From contig CM073590.1 of NCBI GenBank assembly GCA_037074705.1, positions 140,883,600-140,947,599 on the forward strand: 64,000 nucleotides of DNA, given 5' to 3'. Shown one piece after another: positions 12,317-22,170 of this stretch. Both the position numbers and the translations under genes were made by a program. Below the pieces are notes generated by a model. The model ran no database searches, was not told the origin of the DNA, and saw only the letters and a list, made by a program, of their open reading frames with translations. Positions within the stretch are counted from its first letter, which is position 1. Each line of letters starts with the position of its first letter. Source of the stretch: Zhengitettix transpicula. Its lineage: Eukaryota; Arthropoda; Insecta; Orthoptera; Tetrigidae.

Positions 12317-15300
12317 TGCATACTTACACATACATGAGCATGCTCATACATACTCACATGGTCTCGTGAAAGAGGAGATGGTATGTAGGAAGGGCACTAA
12401 TTACAGGATGTTGAGTCCAGGGCTTTGCCTGGACTGCAAGACATGTTGGAAAGATAGTTCCCATAGATGGAGTTCTGCTTCTGATGAATCGGGGGGTAGA
12501 GCTTTAAGGATGGTGAGTGTGAAGCATTGGTCGAAATTGTTTATGTTGTGGTTTTGGGCGTGAGCAGCTACTGGGAATTGGATTTTAGATAGTTTGACAG
12601 TGCTGCGGTGGTTGGCTATTCGTTCAGGGAGGGGTCTTTTGGTTTGGCCTATATAGAAGGCAGGGCAGAGTCTGCAGTTAATTTGGTAGATGGTGTGGGA
12701 GGAGAGGCAGGTGATATTTTCTCTTATTTTGAAGGTTTTTGTCTGATTATGAAAGGTTGTGGTGGGCTGTAAGATAGGGCAAACATGGCATCTGCTCCTG
12801 CCACAAGGTTTGCAACCCGGCAGGGGTGGGCGGGTGGTGGTGTGGGTTTTGCAAGGGTGTACAAGTAAATTTCGGAGGTTGGGTGGGCGTCTGAAGGCAA
12901 CCCTTGGGCAGGTGGGGAGTATAGTGGGGAGGATGGTTTTTAATTCAGGGTTGGATTGCAGTCCAGTGTAAGCTAGGCGGAGAATGGAATTGATTTTTTG
13001 TAGTCCTGGGAAGTAGGTTGTCGTGAGGGGTGGACTACTTTTTTTGTTTTGGACAAGAGTGGGTGTGGTTGTTTGGAGGTTTGATAGGGCTCGGGTTATC
13101 TGTTTTTGGAGGAGGTTGCTGGGATAGTTTCTGTTGATGAAGGCATTAAGGATCCGGTTGGTGTAAGAGGCGAGGCTGTTCCAGGTGGAGCAAATACGTG
13201 CTCCCCTGAGGGCTAGACTGTATGGGAGGGAGCATTTTGTGTGGTGTGGGTGGCAACTGGTGAAGTGCAAATATTGAAGTGTGTTTGTAGGTTTGATGTG
13301 GACAGATGTGTTGATCGTGCCCGAGCTCAGGTGTACGTCAACGTCTAGGAAGGTGACTTTGGTTGGGGAGTGGTTCCAGGTGAATTTAACGGGGTGTTTG
13401 GTGTTCAGGGTGTGGAGAAATTCGGATAGGGAGTCTGGTCCGTGAGTCCATAGCATGAAGATGTCATCTATGAACCTGAACCAGGCCAGGGGTTTTAATG
13501 GGGAGGAATTTAGGTGGGCCTGTTCCAGGCGTCCCATGAACAGGTTGGCGTAGGAGGGGGCCATCCGGGTGCCCATAGCTGTGCCACTGGTTTGATGGTA
13601 AATGTTGTCCTGGAAGGAGAAGTAATTTCTGGTGAGGACAAACTGGGTGAGAGAAACCAGAAAACTGGTGGTGGGGAGAGAATTATTATGGGTTGATTAG
13701 TATGAAATAGATGGAGAGTTTGGAGTTTGGCTTACATGAATATAAAAGATGGAGCACACTTTTTTGTTGTTACCATGTAATCAGATTCAGTCTATTTTAC
13801 AGGCTGGAGGAAGTCATAGAAGGTCAAGGTACAAATGATCAATTATAAAATTGCTCATAAAATTCCATCTTCTAACTAGTAAAGTTTTTGACTGGTTAAA
13901 TAGTTGGAGACCAATACCAAACACAATACATGTTTTTGTATTATGTTCTATTCCATTTTTGCTATCAAGAATCTGGGATGCAAGAGTGTGGAATGTGTCA
14001 AGAATTGAACAGAATTTAAAATAACACCTATAATTATTAATCTTTAAATTAAATTTTCCTTATGTGCCATAATATTAATTTATATTTAAACCCCATTCAT
14101 GATGATATTGCATTACAAACAAGTCCTACAATAATTAGAAATTTTTTTAAAAATCCTGAACAATTACTATAGAAAATTGTCTTGTGTTAAAATGAAGTGA
14201 TATTAATTTTCTACTGTTCAAATGATTGAATTTTGGCATTATTCTAACAGAATAGGTAGGTGAACTTAATTTGATTGATGTGTATTAATATGCATTTTCC
14301 TCTTAAATTTATTATCCACAAATAATCCTCAGAATTTTGAACATGGTTTTTACAAAATTTCAAATTTTTTTACCATAATGTTACAGATTTACATGTCACA
14401 GTGTTGATTTGTAATTGCTTACAATATTTTTATCTCATAATAAGCCATTAGTTGAAAATAATGCAGTGAATGGTTAAATGCTTCCTCTAAGTCCTTGGGT
14501 TTAATATCCTCAAGTTTATTGGCCAGTTTTGACTGTTTTATATTTGACTAGAAAATGAATTAAATTGACACTAATCACCCTTATAATTAACCATACACGA
14601 ACATGTTACTATAACAGCATCAAAAGCATCTTCATCTCAATGACATTGAAAACTACAGATTCAACATGAATGTGGGTCATTTTGGACCATTTTCCCCTTT
14701 AACCCTCTCTTCTTTATCGATGAGGGCTGAACTTCAAGTTAACTGACAATGAAATTCATATATATATACATTTTTGTTTATCCAATTAAATGCTAGTGTT
14801 ATCTGCAAACTGTGCATACTTTCACATAACGGAGAGTGGTATTTGAAGCACTATAATATATTCACAAGAAATTTTCCAGTAAGAGAGAACCTACAAAAGA
14901 AGTGTGGTGGAATAAGAAAACTTTGGTAGATGAGGTTTTACCTGAGATTGTGTGTATATAATCATTGATAAGAGCATATCTGCCTTCAAAATCATTGATT
15001 TAATCGTCTGTGAGGAAATGATTATCAATATAACAGAGAAAAAGTAATTTTCTGTTTCCAATGTATAACAAAGAAACTGTCTTCATTTGAGTTGGTATAT
15101 AGTGTGAAAGAATAGGCTTCTGACATTTTCTTTATTTTGTTAAACTTATTTAGTAACCTCTAACACAAATTAATCACTAATCACTGTAAACATTTAATGT
15201 ACCTTCAGCCACCCCTATTTTTGAAGCACACATAAACTTAACTAATAACTTAGCCAAAACTGTAACAAACTGAAAAATTGTCTCCAAAAATAGATTTATA

Positions 15301-17484
15301 TTTCCTGGAGGGTAGAATCAACATGTCTTAAGTCTGCAAAAACCTTGGTCTTAACATTGTCTGGCCACAGAGATTTGTATGCAATAATTTTTTCAATATG
15401 TGATGTTGTGTTTTCAATTTAAACAATCATGCATGTTAGAAAATGTTTTAATGTATGTTAAAAATTTCCAGTTGTCTCCAACTTTCATTCTCATGTTGGC
15501 CACAATTTCTTTCTCTTTTCCTTGTGTCTGTAATTTATAAAAAATATGATGAGATGCATGTCTCTCCAAATTGTTTGGATATTGGAGATGCTTTATCAAG
15601 CAGAAAGGACTAGAAAATAGGTATTTCACACTTTACAGACAGAACCTATAAAAGAAAAATAATTTTCATTCACAATATCTCTATGATACTAAATTGAAAG
15701 TAGTCTCTCAGACTTGAAATCTCAGATTTGCTTAGAAAATAATGTATAACCACTCAATATCTCAAACAAAATTGTTTTCTTTTACAATGCAGTTGTATTA
15801 TGAGATTTTTTTTTTAAGTGGACAAATAAATTCTAATTTAATTAATAAATTAGGTACTTTTAGTGATTGTCAACTCATAGAATTATAAAATTTTACATTT
15901 TCCTGCATGATCTTTTTGTGGTACAACTAATTCTATCTTCAATATCTTATTATCTGTACTTTCTTTCAGAGGATGATGAAACAACACCTGATCCTCTTGC
16001 TGGACTGCAACCAAGTAGTTTGATACAGGTTACTGATAGTTCATATAGATACGGCATTCCATCAATACCAAGCATATCAGAAAGCTTATCTGTTGTAAAC
16101 TGTTCAGTGAGTGAATGGACAAACTGGAGTGAATGTAGTGCTACTTGTGGAAGAGGATACAAAAAAAGAACTAGACATGTTGTGGTATGTTTAGCATTTT
16201 ATAACCAAAAGAATTAAATCAATATAAAAATTATTTTAAAATAAAAAATTGTTTTGAAATAATAACACAAAATAAAATAAACATTATTTGATTATTGGAG
16301 TATAATATCAATAATGGTATGAATGATTGTTGTGTTTACTAGGTGGAGCCTGCGAATGGAGGCCAACCATGTCCAAATAAAATGATAAGGAAAAGAAAAT
16401 GTCACAGGCCTCCATGTGGTTAGTATCCAAGTAGATTCAAAAATGTAAATTGATAAAATAATAAATACAGCTAAGATCTCTAGAATGAAAAAAAGCATTT
16501 ACTTCTGTTTTAAAATTGTTAAATCTATAGAAACTGCTGCTGAAGATCAAAATCCAACATGGGGTGAGGCTCATCCTGTTGAAACAGGTACTAAATTATA
16601 GCAATATCCAGTAGCATATAATTAAAGTTTTTACAGAAATAAAGCAGTTTATAAAAATGTTTCAAATCTAATCTCAATTACTAACTTAAAAATTAAACTG
16701 AGAGGTGTGCACAGGTCTAATTGAAGTAAAACAAATATAATTAAACTAAGTTCGTCTCAAAAAGGTGAGAGGTATTAACTGAAAATTTGAATAGACAAAA
16801 TGTTTGTCCTTCAGGAAATTAGATTTTACCTATAATGTCGTGCACTCTGCAGTATAATCTCTCAGATATGACGAGATATTATGCCTATAACATACTAATA
16901 TTCCGTCATTACTAAAATGTCATTATTTGGGTTAAATCATACATACATAACAATTGTACATGCCTTTACGGCTACCTAATTGTTGGATCACACTCTCATT
17001 CATACACTCATTCATTCTCACTTCTACCACTGCTGTTGTTGTTTATTTTAAAAATTCCAGGCGATTTATACCCCGGCCAACCAATCACAGGCCGTAGTGT
17101 GGTTTTTGGACGTGCTTTAGTGTCACTGATTGGTGCAAGAAATTGTAAAATTTCATCTATCAATGAGGTGTCGACACCTAACTGACACATGTGTCACCAC
17201 AAAACGCAAGTAGTCTGTCCCGGTTTGATTAACTGGTGGTGCGTTACCCCGATTTTATCTCAACACACACTGCACACGCATTCATTCCTCATATACTACA
17301 TTATAAATTCAAATACCTAGTCCTTTCCTTTCACTTATAGAAAATTTGTGAGATTAACAATAAAATAACTTAAACAAAATACATAAAACAGTTAACAATT
17401 ATTATTTACATGTAAATGCCACTTAAAATTAATGAAATAAATAATTCTTAATTAAAATAAATGTGGCAAACTGTTCTTGCTGCC

Positions 17485-17548
<64 letters not shown>

Positions 17549-20500
17549 AATAATCAAATAAGGTGCTCAATAAAAAAAGATTAAAATTATAAACAACAAA
17601 CAATTTATTTATCAAAAATTAGCAATTTATACAATTTAAAATTATAAAAAAAGATTTCATTCTCTCAAAGGTCTTTACTGGGTTTGATAATGGACAGAAC
17701 ATTTAACTTAATCAAAGAACCCAACATTAATCTTTAAATTAAAAAGAAATATTTATTCATCTCGACATAGACGAAATTAATTATCGACGAACTTATTCTA
17801 CAAGGTTGATTTTAAATTTAAAAGAGTTTATTTTATTAACACAAAAGAAAAGAACAATATCTGACCGTATCTTTTAATTCAGTTTACACATATTAATTTC
17901 AACTTACGATTACTCAGGAAAATTTGGCTGGTTCGTACACACACACTTTATATACTGGACGTTTTAAACACTGACTCTAACACACACTGTTGGTTTGATG
18001 AAAGCTGGTTCTCCGTTCGTGAAGGACATATCACTTTCTCCTGGTGAAAACTACTCGACGCTGGATGCAGTTTCCTGGTCTCCTACCATCGAAGACAGTG
18101 GTCTAATTTTGATATTACAACAGATTAGACTTCAGCATACAAAAATGTTTATCGTTGAATATTTTGCTATTTCTCTCGCAGGCTGCAATTTATAAAACAT
18201 TCTCCTCCCTTAAACGATGTCTGTCTTAGTCATTCTTCGGTGGTCACAGCATAACTATCTCACTCACAATTCTCCATTCTCGGTGCTCGCCGTACGCCTC
18301 ACCCACTCCTACTCACTTCTCGATGATTGCAGTACGGCTCTCTAACTCCAAACTCCAACTAACTTCTCAAAATTTATCTTCCGCTTATATATCCCAGTCT
18401 TCCTTTTTCCTTTGTTCCAAACTACGTCGCAACTGCCCGTTGACAGTTTCCTCCATTATCCAGAGATTTACATTATGCAGCTGCAGTTCCTTAGTTAGCA
18501 AAAAGCTAGCTACTCTGTCTTGTCACAAAGCCGACAATCGAGACAGGTCTAATTTGTCTTTGCACCCTCAATTACTTTGGACTTGTCTTCTCACCCCCAC
18601 ATGCACGTGCGCTGTTCTAAATTCTCCAGACCGCCCAAACTGCACCCTCAAGACCTAAGTAAACATGCTACCAAAATTGTCCTCCGGCAGTCCAGACCAT
18701 GAATCAGAAACAATGCCTGCCTTAACAGATTTATCTTGCGACAGGCCACCTGCATGTGCATTGCTCTGAATTCTCAATACCAATCCTAAGTAAACGCATT
18801 ACAACTTCTTCCGGCAGTCCAGACCATTAATTAGAAACATTGCCTGCCTTTCAAGGCATTACAATATTTAAATATAGTATGAATATAGTAGAATGTAGTA
18901 ATCTGTTCACATGCCCACCAGTTTATGAGCAAACAACCCCCCCCCCCTTTCCCCCATGCAATGGTACTATGTCGACCCTTTATTTCCGTGATGCACTATA
19001 ATATCTAAGTCTAGCATACAAGTAATAATTATACGATTCGTCAGTTCTTGGGAGCCAGGTTATTTTATCAAGTTAATAACCAAACTTTGATGATTTTAAT
19101 AGTTTTTTTTATCAAGACATTAAACAAAAATTATCCAGGAAAGGTTTTGACCTATACGACGTGTGGTTTTTGTAGAGCAGTTGCTCGCTTCATTCCCAAC
19201 TTGGAACTGAACTTTCAATGCCCCAACAATAACACTTGCATGCCTGTCCCATGCTGCCAAAGGAGTATACACAAAAATACCCAACAACACACAAAATTAC
19301 ACCTCTATCAACAGACACTCCGATTGATATGATACTGTATGCATATGAGTAAATATATGAAATTGTAAAATTAATTGAGATTATTGGTATAGAAAGGAAA
19401 AAGGGATAGTTGGTGGCTTACCTGAAATTGAAGCTCAACATAACCACTTGGGGCAGAAGTATATTCTTAAAAAATTTTGGGACTACTTCTTTAGGAAGGT
19501 TGGTCACATCTCATACATTGGCTGACTTCAGATGGCTTTGATAGGTTTAAATTGTTGTAATATATTAGTCACCCATGAATGAAGCTTTAAGTCAACCCTT
19601 AATATATATCTATTGTACATCTAAATTACAATTTCTATAATTTTTATACAATGTCTTTCTTTCACAATAACTTATGCCATTTAAACAAAACCATTCATTT
19701 CTTTGATTTACTTCTAAGATTATAGCTTAGTTTCAGATACAAATAGTATAATAATACAACAGACATTTTGATTTCAGTACATTGTCTTATATCAACTATT
19801 CTTTTTAATAAAAGTAAAAAGAAATAAAACCTATAGTCACCTAATGGCAATACTGTACTTTTCTGATAATCATGATTATGAAATTGGCATTTCATATTCA
19901 GCAAAATTTTATGCAACTGATATGCCTTTATTATTATACAGTTGGGACTTAAGTTATTAACAATAGTTTATATAGTTTCTAAGGTCTTTATGGCAATAAG
20001 TCAGTTTGCATTAACAGTAGTTAAATATTATGACATTACAGCCATTTTATTTGTCACTTAATGTATAATGTAAATGCACCATATTTATAAAACAAACATT
20101 TTTAAAAACATTATCAGTTTCAGATTCTGACTGTAAATTGTCTGAGTGGAGCATGTGGTCACAATGTTCTGCTTCCTGTGGAAAGGATGTGTTCAAGCAA
20201 CGAACAAGAAAAATAATACGATCTCGTGGGCCAGGAGGAATTCACTGTGGTCCCAGAATAAATAAAGTACGATGTGAAGTTCCAAAATGTAAAGACACGG
20301 CTCATCCAGGTTATGTGGTATGTGTTACCTGTATATTATTATTCTAAACATACTATCTAAACAATAGAACTCAATGTTATTAATAACTGCACATTATAGT
20401 TATATTTTTAAATGTATATTTCAGTTTCAATATTTCAAAATCACTGATCTATTGTCACAAATTGTTGCTTTTCATGATTCACTAACGAATTAGCTTAAAA

Positions 20501-21836
20501 ATTTAGCTCTTGTTTACCTGTTCAGCCAACAGAATCTCCTCAGATAATATTAATTAATTACTTTAGCACTTGGAATGGTTTAAGCATAAAGAGAAACTTA
20601 TTGTGCCAATAAAAAGTATATAAATACTTCTAATAGTTTAATTTACTTGCACACTGATAACTAAAATATCACCAAAAAAGCTGTAAATCAACCCCATAAA
20701 TATCAAATGTAAACCAAACCTAAAATATGAACCATGGAGGCAACAGAAGAGTAGTAGAAGATGAAAATTCTAATTAGTTTTGTAATATATAGAAAGAGTT
20801 CTCAGGTTTCCTTCCAGGTACAACCGTGATTAACATGCTACAACAAACAGTTCTGTCATCTTACATTCTAGAAACAACACATGTTATTCACTGTTGTATT
20901 TGTGTGGAACCCTGAGAACACTTTCTTCAGCAACTACACCAGAAAAGCCTTTGATCTGAGTATTGTGGTATGGCAGGAAATATTCAGGTGATATGAAATA
21001 AACAAGGGTAAAACACCCAATGCTTCCTTTAAAAGCTGAAAATTTTCTGTCATTAACAGTTTTATATTGCATTAAAGACAACTTGCACTTACTCAGACTT
21101 CATACTCATATTTTTGTATAAAAGATTTATATATTTTCAAAAGCCCTGGTAGTCTATTGCCTCATATCAGATTTGTGCTTTGGCACAGAAATGTGGCCAC
21201 ATCACATTAAGCTGGCAGCATAAGAACTGAAATAAAAATATAATTTGAATCATTCAGTAACCGAAAATATTATTTTAAAGTTATTTATATTTTCAAAGGA
21301 AAAATAGTATTTGTTCATTTTGCGTATTCTTTTTAAAATCACAATTGTTATTTAAAAAAAAATTTTTTTAAGTAGTAGTATTTTAAAGACATGTATCATA
21401 TATATATATATATACTTTAAATATAAGGAAAGTATGAAGGGCTCAAATTAAATAACACAGTTAGATAGGAAAGAGAGCCAGCGATATCAATAGTTGGTCC
21501 AGTCGGGCTCAAATTGTCTAGGGCCTGAACCCACTTTGTCAGGAACGAATATATATTTATGGAATATGGCTAGCTGAGATTTATCAAGACAGCAAATAAT
21601 AGACCTGATGTTCAACAATAAATAAAACAGGAATTTAATATTGTGTTAATTCACTACAATTTTTAAAGGTGCCATATTAAATATATAATTGATAAATTTC
21701 ACAATTAAAGTATGTTTTTCAAATAATGAATTTGTGTGTAACTATCACATTATAACAAAATTGTTAGAATAGATTAACAATGCATCATTGTTTTTGTACT
21801 TTAATGTTTTATTGTTTCACTTTACAGATATTTTGA
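2697..21836 (+). CDS. F-spondin (spondin-1)-like secreted protein, 3' half, eight exons
   Basis: Predicted exons are 2697 (or 2736)-2955, 5080-5347, 5875-6045, 15970-16184, 16343-16418, 16531-16587, 20124-20317 and 21828-21836. All have GT-AG borders and intron phases that match (0,1,1,0,1,1,0). Seen: four thrombospondin type 1 repeats (WSDWSPC, WSEWSPC, WTNWSEC, WSMWSQC, each followed by a CxxxCG core) and one complete Kunitz domain between repeats two and three. Known: F-spondins are secreted matrix and axon-guidance proteins with reeler and spondin-N domains ahead of TSRs; such exons would lie left of the window. Inferred: insect-type F-spondin with an inserted Kunitz domain. A papilin or other TSR-Kunitz protein is the main alternative, but papilins usually carry several Kunitz domains. 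The WxxW motifs are likely C-mannosylation sites. The 9.9-kb intron 3 hosts the tandem PLE. Confidence 0.82.
2956..5079 (+). other. Spondin intron with a PLE remnant
   Basis: Apart from the PLE-derived fold-back at about 3296-3990, I see only AT-rich sequence here. The intron ends in the acceptor CCTATAG at 5079. Confidence 0.6.
3296..3990 (-). mobile_element. Decayed Penelope-like element with inverted ends
   Basis: The minus strand at about 3900-3790 reads GIYDIPCQCELKYISQT and then IKERKAEH, a clear GIY-YIG endonuclease block of PLE type with YISQT for the usual YIGQT. About 95 bp at each end (about 3300-3395 and 3893-3985) are inverted copies of each other, both with GGTATCGTCAA and the CTGAAG-hairpin-GAAAC motif. 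No long open frame survives. It lies in the second intron seen. Confidence 0.75.
5080..5347 (+). CDS. Spondin-like exon, TSR 2
   Basis: It opens in phase 0 with FDSNESQETECEVTSWSEW and the CSATCGKG core, then an unusually long acidic loop (about DDFSDDMPEC) before the last cysteines. The acceptor is CTATAG and the donor ACGAG|GTAACA, phase 1. Confidence 0.85.
5875..6045 (+). CDS. Spondin-like exon, Kunitz/BPTI domain
   Basis: The exon is almost exactly one Kunitz domain. Cysteine spacing is 8-15-7-12-3, identical to the BPTI pattern, with the FxYGGC and NNF signatures present. The residue after the second cysteine (P1 position) is Arg (GPCRA), which in this family predicts inhibition of trypsin-like serine proteases. 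Both flanking introns are phase 1, the usual arrangement for a shuffled module. The acceptor is TTTTTTTCAG. Confidence 0.92.
6187..6412. repeat. Fold-back PLE terminal fragment
   Basis: About 36 bases around 6270-6305 (GCCTGAGCCTCATTCTTCAG) recur inverted around 6352-6390 (TTGAAGAAGTGGGCTCAGGC). Each arm has the CTGAAGA-type hairpin with AAAA in place of GAAA. The left shoulder AGTTGGTGTAGCCAGGCTGG matches the repeats at 21480 and 43445. It ends in a (TA)n tract. I read it as two opposed pseudo-LTR ends of a PLE family. Confidence 0.55.
6459..6795 (-). repeat. tRNA-derived SINE-like repeat
   Basis: The stretch with GATAGAAATAGGACAAAGG, GCATATGTTTCAG and AGGAATAGAACTCAGATAC matches the better copy at 34951-35145, where the B-box-like GGTTCAAGTCC is intact on the minus strand. 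Here the tRNA-like head is degenerate. It is flanked by two copies of AATGTTAAGGATATTAATTA (6413 and 6763), probably a long target duplication. Confidence 0.5.
6798..6883. repeat. Compound (CA)n(TA)n microsatellite
   Basis: A run of CA repeats passes directly into a TA run. It follows immediately after the SINE-like repeat. Confidence 0.95.
7354..7437. repeat. (TA)n with TAGA tail
   Basis: About 29 TA repeats are followed by TAGATAGATATAGATAT variants. The 77-codon frame ending in alternating Ile-Tyr is only the translation of this tract. Confidence 0.95.
7466..8316. mobile_element. Decayed PLE-related segment with opposed ends
   Basis: The left end (GTATAGAAAGGAAAGAGAGA, then GTGGCTTACCTGAAACTGAA) matches the 3' end of the intact PLE at 8345. 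The right end (TTTTCAGGTAAACTGTTAAT, then CTCTTTCCCATCAA) is the same end inverted. In between, CCCTTTGGCAGGTAGGGAG resembles PLE coding strand sequence near 9340. No intact frame remains. A degenerate GGAGG stem-loop hairpin lies near 7562-7600. Confidence 0.5.
8317..8348. repeat. (TA)n at the PLE junction
   Basis: The microsatellite separates the decayed PLE-related segment from the 3' end of the intact PLE. Confidence 0.95.
8432..8472 (-). ncRNA. Hammerhead-like hairpin motif in PLE 3' region
   Basis: On the minus strand CTGAAGA (8466-8460) is followed by one A, a perfect 6-bp stem GGAGGC/GCCTCC with loop TGAGA, then GAAA (8441-8438). PLEs are known to carry hammerhead ribozymes in their pseudo-LTRs, and the core CUGANGA...GAAA fits. 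The single extra base before the stem is not canonical, so activity is open. Confidence 0.5.
8691..8746. repeat. (CA)n microsatellite inside PLE
   Basis: About 28 CA units lie in the 3' untranslated part of the element. The tandem copy has about 19 units, the only difference I noticed between the two. Confidence 0.95.
8835..11630 (-). CDS. Penelope-like reverse transcriptase with C-terminal GIY-YIG endonuclease
   Basis: A single uninterrupted frame of 931 codons starts at an ATG. Seen in order: an N-terminal region of about 330 residues, then an RT-like domain with PADKGSTVVVMD, LPKIHKPNIPGRPIV, IDVVSLYTNIPH, GTAMGTRMAPSYANLFMG and the catalytic FRFIDDIFML. A cysteine-rich linker CKPCGRSRCHVCP comes next, and finally a GIY-YIG-type block (IYQINCRLCPAFYIGQTKR, PLPERIANH). 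These are the diagnostic PLE parts: an RT related to telomerase and an endonuclease that nicks target DNA for target-primed reverse transcription. All key residues are present and there is no stop or frameshift, so the element may be active. Frames on the plus strand here are shadows of this ORF. Confidence 0.95.
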   Translation of the reverse strand: MSSAEKLLKSLKHEAMSLAKLQSHVAFLTCCLEVGLPPNGLTIKLPLSGCDPRIRPKLHVHAFHQSLQLSKLIRDEYSSLIPIHIKNITRTHHEIISRFPDFDKTAATILYHATNFRRVSAQGHLRKLTKLITQATGIGIQIPTHSWLPQTSPPPLISSKPCLADLFHLPKPTTLAPQSTHYKTPQTTKPPNSNILNLSSKTLTNDEISVLDKGLTFSPTPTLDPFRLARDTLKFCQTVQWKLHFTKKPPITIDPHNSTAPCLSKFKEASKLSPPKLAPNHPLQTFTRTLVSHVTSPSFLNSLPNKPNLTRNQHLALQNLKNDKEIVILPADKGSTVVVMDLEKYTAEALRQLRDDRTYKPVLTDPNPAINSEIDQFVRSHGKLQKLSSASIELLTPKKPRTPTFYLLPKIHKPNIPGRPIVAGYNSPTERISALVDESLQPIVENLPSFIQDTNHFLRRLHELPKPLPPDTLLVTIDVVSLYTNIPHTNGLAALEHFLSRRPQNSLPTTSFLVSLTQFVLTRNYFSFQDNIYHQTSGTAMGTRMAPSYANLFMGRLEQAHLNSSPLKPLAWFRFIDDIFMLWTHGPDSLSEFLHTLNTKHPVKFTWNHSPTKVTFLDVDVHLSSGTINTSVHIKPTNTLQYLHFTSCHPHHTKCSLPYSLALRGARICSTWNSLASYTNRILNAFINRNYPSNLLQKQITRALSNLQTTTPTLVQNKKSSPPLTTTYFPGLQKINSILRLAYTGLQSNPELKTILPTILPTCPRVAFRRPPNLRNLLVHPCKTHTTTRPPLPGCKPCGRSRCHVCPILQPTTTFHNQTKTFKIRENITCLSSHTIYQINCRLCPAFYIGQTKRPLPERIANHRSTVKLSKIQFPVAAHAQNHNINNFDQCFTLTILKALPPDSSEAELHLWELSFQHVLQSRQSPGLNIL
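12022..12050 (-). ncRNA. Hammerhead-like hairpin motif, second PLE copy
   Basis: This is the same CTGAAGA, GGAGGC/GCCTCC stem and GAAA motif, 3,584 bp from the first. On the minus strand it lies just upstream of the full copy, where a pseudo-LTR ribozyme would sit. Confidence 0.5.
12401..13684 (-). pseudogene. 5'-truncated PLE ORF (RT C-terminal half plus GIY-YIG)
   Basis: The sequence matches the last 400 or so codons of the complete ORF at 8835-11630. It starts inside the RT domain ahead of GTAMGTRMAPSYANL and includes FIDDIF, the cysteine linker and YIGQT. It lacks RT motifs 1-4, so it cannot encode a working enzyme. The truncation point at 13684 is also the outer boundary of the insertion. 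Confidence 0.92.
13685..15969 (+). other. Spondin intron 3, right part
   Basis: AT-rich sequence without coding signal or repeat that I recognise. It ends in the acceptor TTTCTTTCAG at 15969. The 116-codon frame here is open only across that acceptor and the following exon. Confidence 0.5.
15970..16184 (+). CDS. Spondin-like exon, linker and first half of TSR 3
   Basis: It continues in phase 1 (G|AG) with EDDETTPDPLAGL, a Ser/Pro-rich linker, then CSVSEWTNWSECSATCGRG, the start of the third TSR. The donor is GTG|GTATGT, phase 0, splitting the TSR between exons. Confidence 0.88.
16343..16418 (+). CDS. Spondin-like exon, second half of TSR 3
   Basis: A 76-nt exon too short for a plain ORF search. 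It reads VEPANGGQPCPNKMIRKRKC and ends HRPPC, supplying the classic GGxPC and final cysteines of a TSR. The acceptor is TTACTAG and the donor G|GTTAGT, phase 1. Confidence 0.85.
16531..16587 (+). CDS. Spondin-like exon, short linker
   Basis: A 57-nt exon reads ETAAEDQNPTWGEAHPVET in the frame set by its neighbours (phase 1 on both sides, so it could be skipped without frame loss). The acceptor is ATCTATAG and the donor ACAG|GTACTA. It has no domain and is accepted on splice fit. Confidence 0.65.
16955..17487. repeat. Possible LTR-like repeat
   Basis: It has TG...CA ends (TGTACATGCC to GCTGCCACA), a GC-richer interior than its surroundings, and abuts a (TA)n tract on the right. No second copy or target duplication is seen, so the call is weak. 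Confidence 0.3.
17488..17545. repeat. (TA)n microsatellite
   Basis: A long TA run directly abuts the LTR-like repeat at 17546. Confidence 0.95.
17546..18863 (-). repeat. Solo LTR-like repeat, copy 1 of TGTAAT...ATTACA family
   Basis: It is 1,318 bp with ends TGTAAT/ATTACA and ATAT on both sides. It aligns along its length with 30986-32259 (shared blocks include GTCTTTACTGGGTTTGATAA and CAACTGCCCGTTGACAGTTT). The same family appears in the other orientation at 29978-30853. TG...CA ends and a 4-bp ATAT duplication fit a Ty3-type LTR of the 297/17.6 class; flanking (TA)n makes the duplication trivial here. No host coding is present, and the 111-codon frame inside is not conserved in the other copy. 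Confidence 0.6.
19383..19520 (-). repeat. Decayed PLE 3' end fragment
   Basis: ATTGGTATAGAAAGGAAAAA, GGTGGCTTACCTGAAATTGA and a degenerate CTACTTCTTTAGGAAGG hairpin match the 3' end of the intact PLE at 8345-8472. Confidence 0.55.
20124..20317 (+). CDS. Spondin-like exon, TSR 4
   Basis: G|AT TCT GAC joins the previous exon in frame to give DSDCKLSEWSMWSQCSASCG and the rest of a thrombospondin repeat (RGPGGIHC, RCEVPKC). A TTTCAG acceptor at 20123 is preferred over TATCAG at 20116 because it keeps the frame. The donor is GTG|GTATGT, phase 0. Confidence 0.88.
20318..21827 (+). other. Last spondin intron
   Basis: AT-rich. A PLE-related fragment lies at about 21465-21550 (AGTTGGTCCAGTCGGGCTC, CCTGAACCCACTTTGTCAGG). 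A block at 20925-20955 (TTCAGCAACTACACCAGAAA) resembles 49672-49700. It ends in TTCACTTTACAG. Confidence 0.5.
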
Positions 21837-22170
21837 ATCATATGAAGACATTGGATTGTTTTTTACATTATTCATGAATTCAGTACAAGTAAATCACATT
21901 GTGTCTGTATTGTCAAAATCTGTTTGACATTAACAAGCAGTATGTAAAACAGTATTTTAAAATTTAAATATTACCACTCTATGCAAACCTTTTGTTCCAG
22001 ATAATTGGATTTATTTGCATGTTTTGTCTTCTGATAATATCAATATTCCTTAAATAATTTTTTCTTCAACCTATTAGAAAATTTGTATAAAATACAATGT
22101 GTGTTCACTTAGACATTGGCTTAAAATAAAACAAAAAAGAAGAAATATTTGCACAATAAACTGAATTTTA
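21828..22170 (+). other. Spondin-like terminal exon: two codons, stop and 3' UTR
   Basis: After the acceptor TTTACAG the phase-0 frame reads ATA TTT TGA, so the protein ends ...HPGYVIF. The remainder is untranslated. AATAAA occurs at 22125-22130 and 22155-22160, placing the likely poly(A) site near 22175. The call depends on the acceptor being used; an alternative end by read-through at 20347 is less likely given the good donor. Confidence 0.55.

Larger units (their letters stand above)
8345..13684 (-). mobile_element. Young Penelope-like element, full copy plus 5'-truncated tandem copy
   Basis: On the minus strand a 5'-truncated copy (13684-11929) is followed directly by a full copy (11928-8345). 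The repeat period is 3,584 bp at the left edge and 3,566 bp after the (CA)n tracts. Partial head-to-tail tandems are the standard PLE organisation, the upstream part acting as a pseudo-LTR. The two copies looked identical wherever I compared them, apart from (CA)n length (8691-8746 versus 12275-12312), so insertion was recent. The upstream copy breaks off within the RT domain at AGAGAATT. The element sits in spondin intron 3, antisense to the host gene. Confidence 0.92.

Noticed and set aside
18323..18658. 111-codon frame
   Set aside because: It lies inside an LTR-like repeat and is not open in the related copy at 30986-32259.
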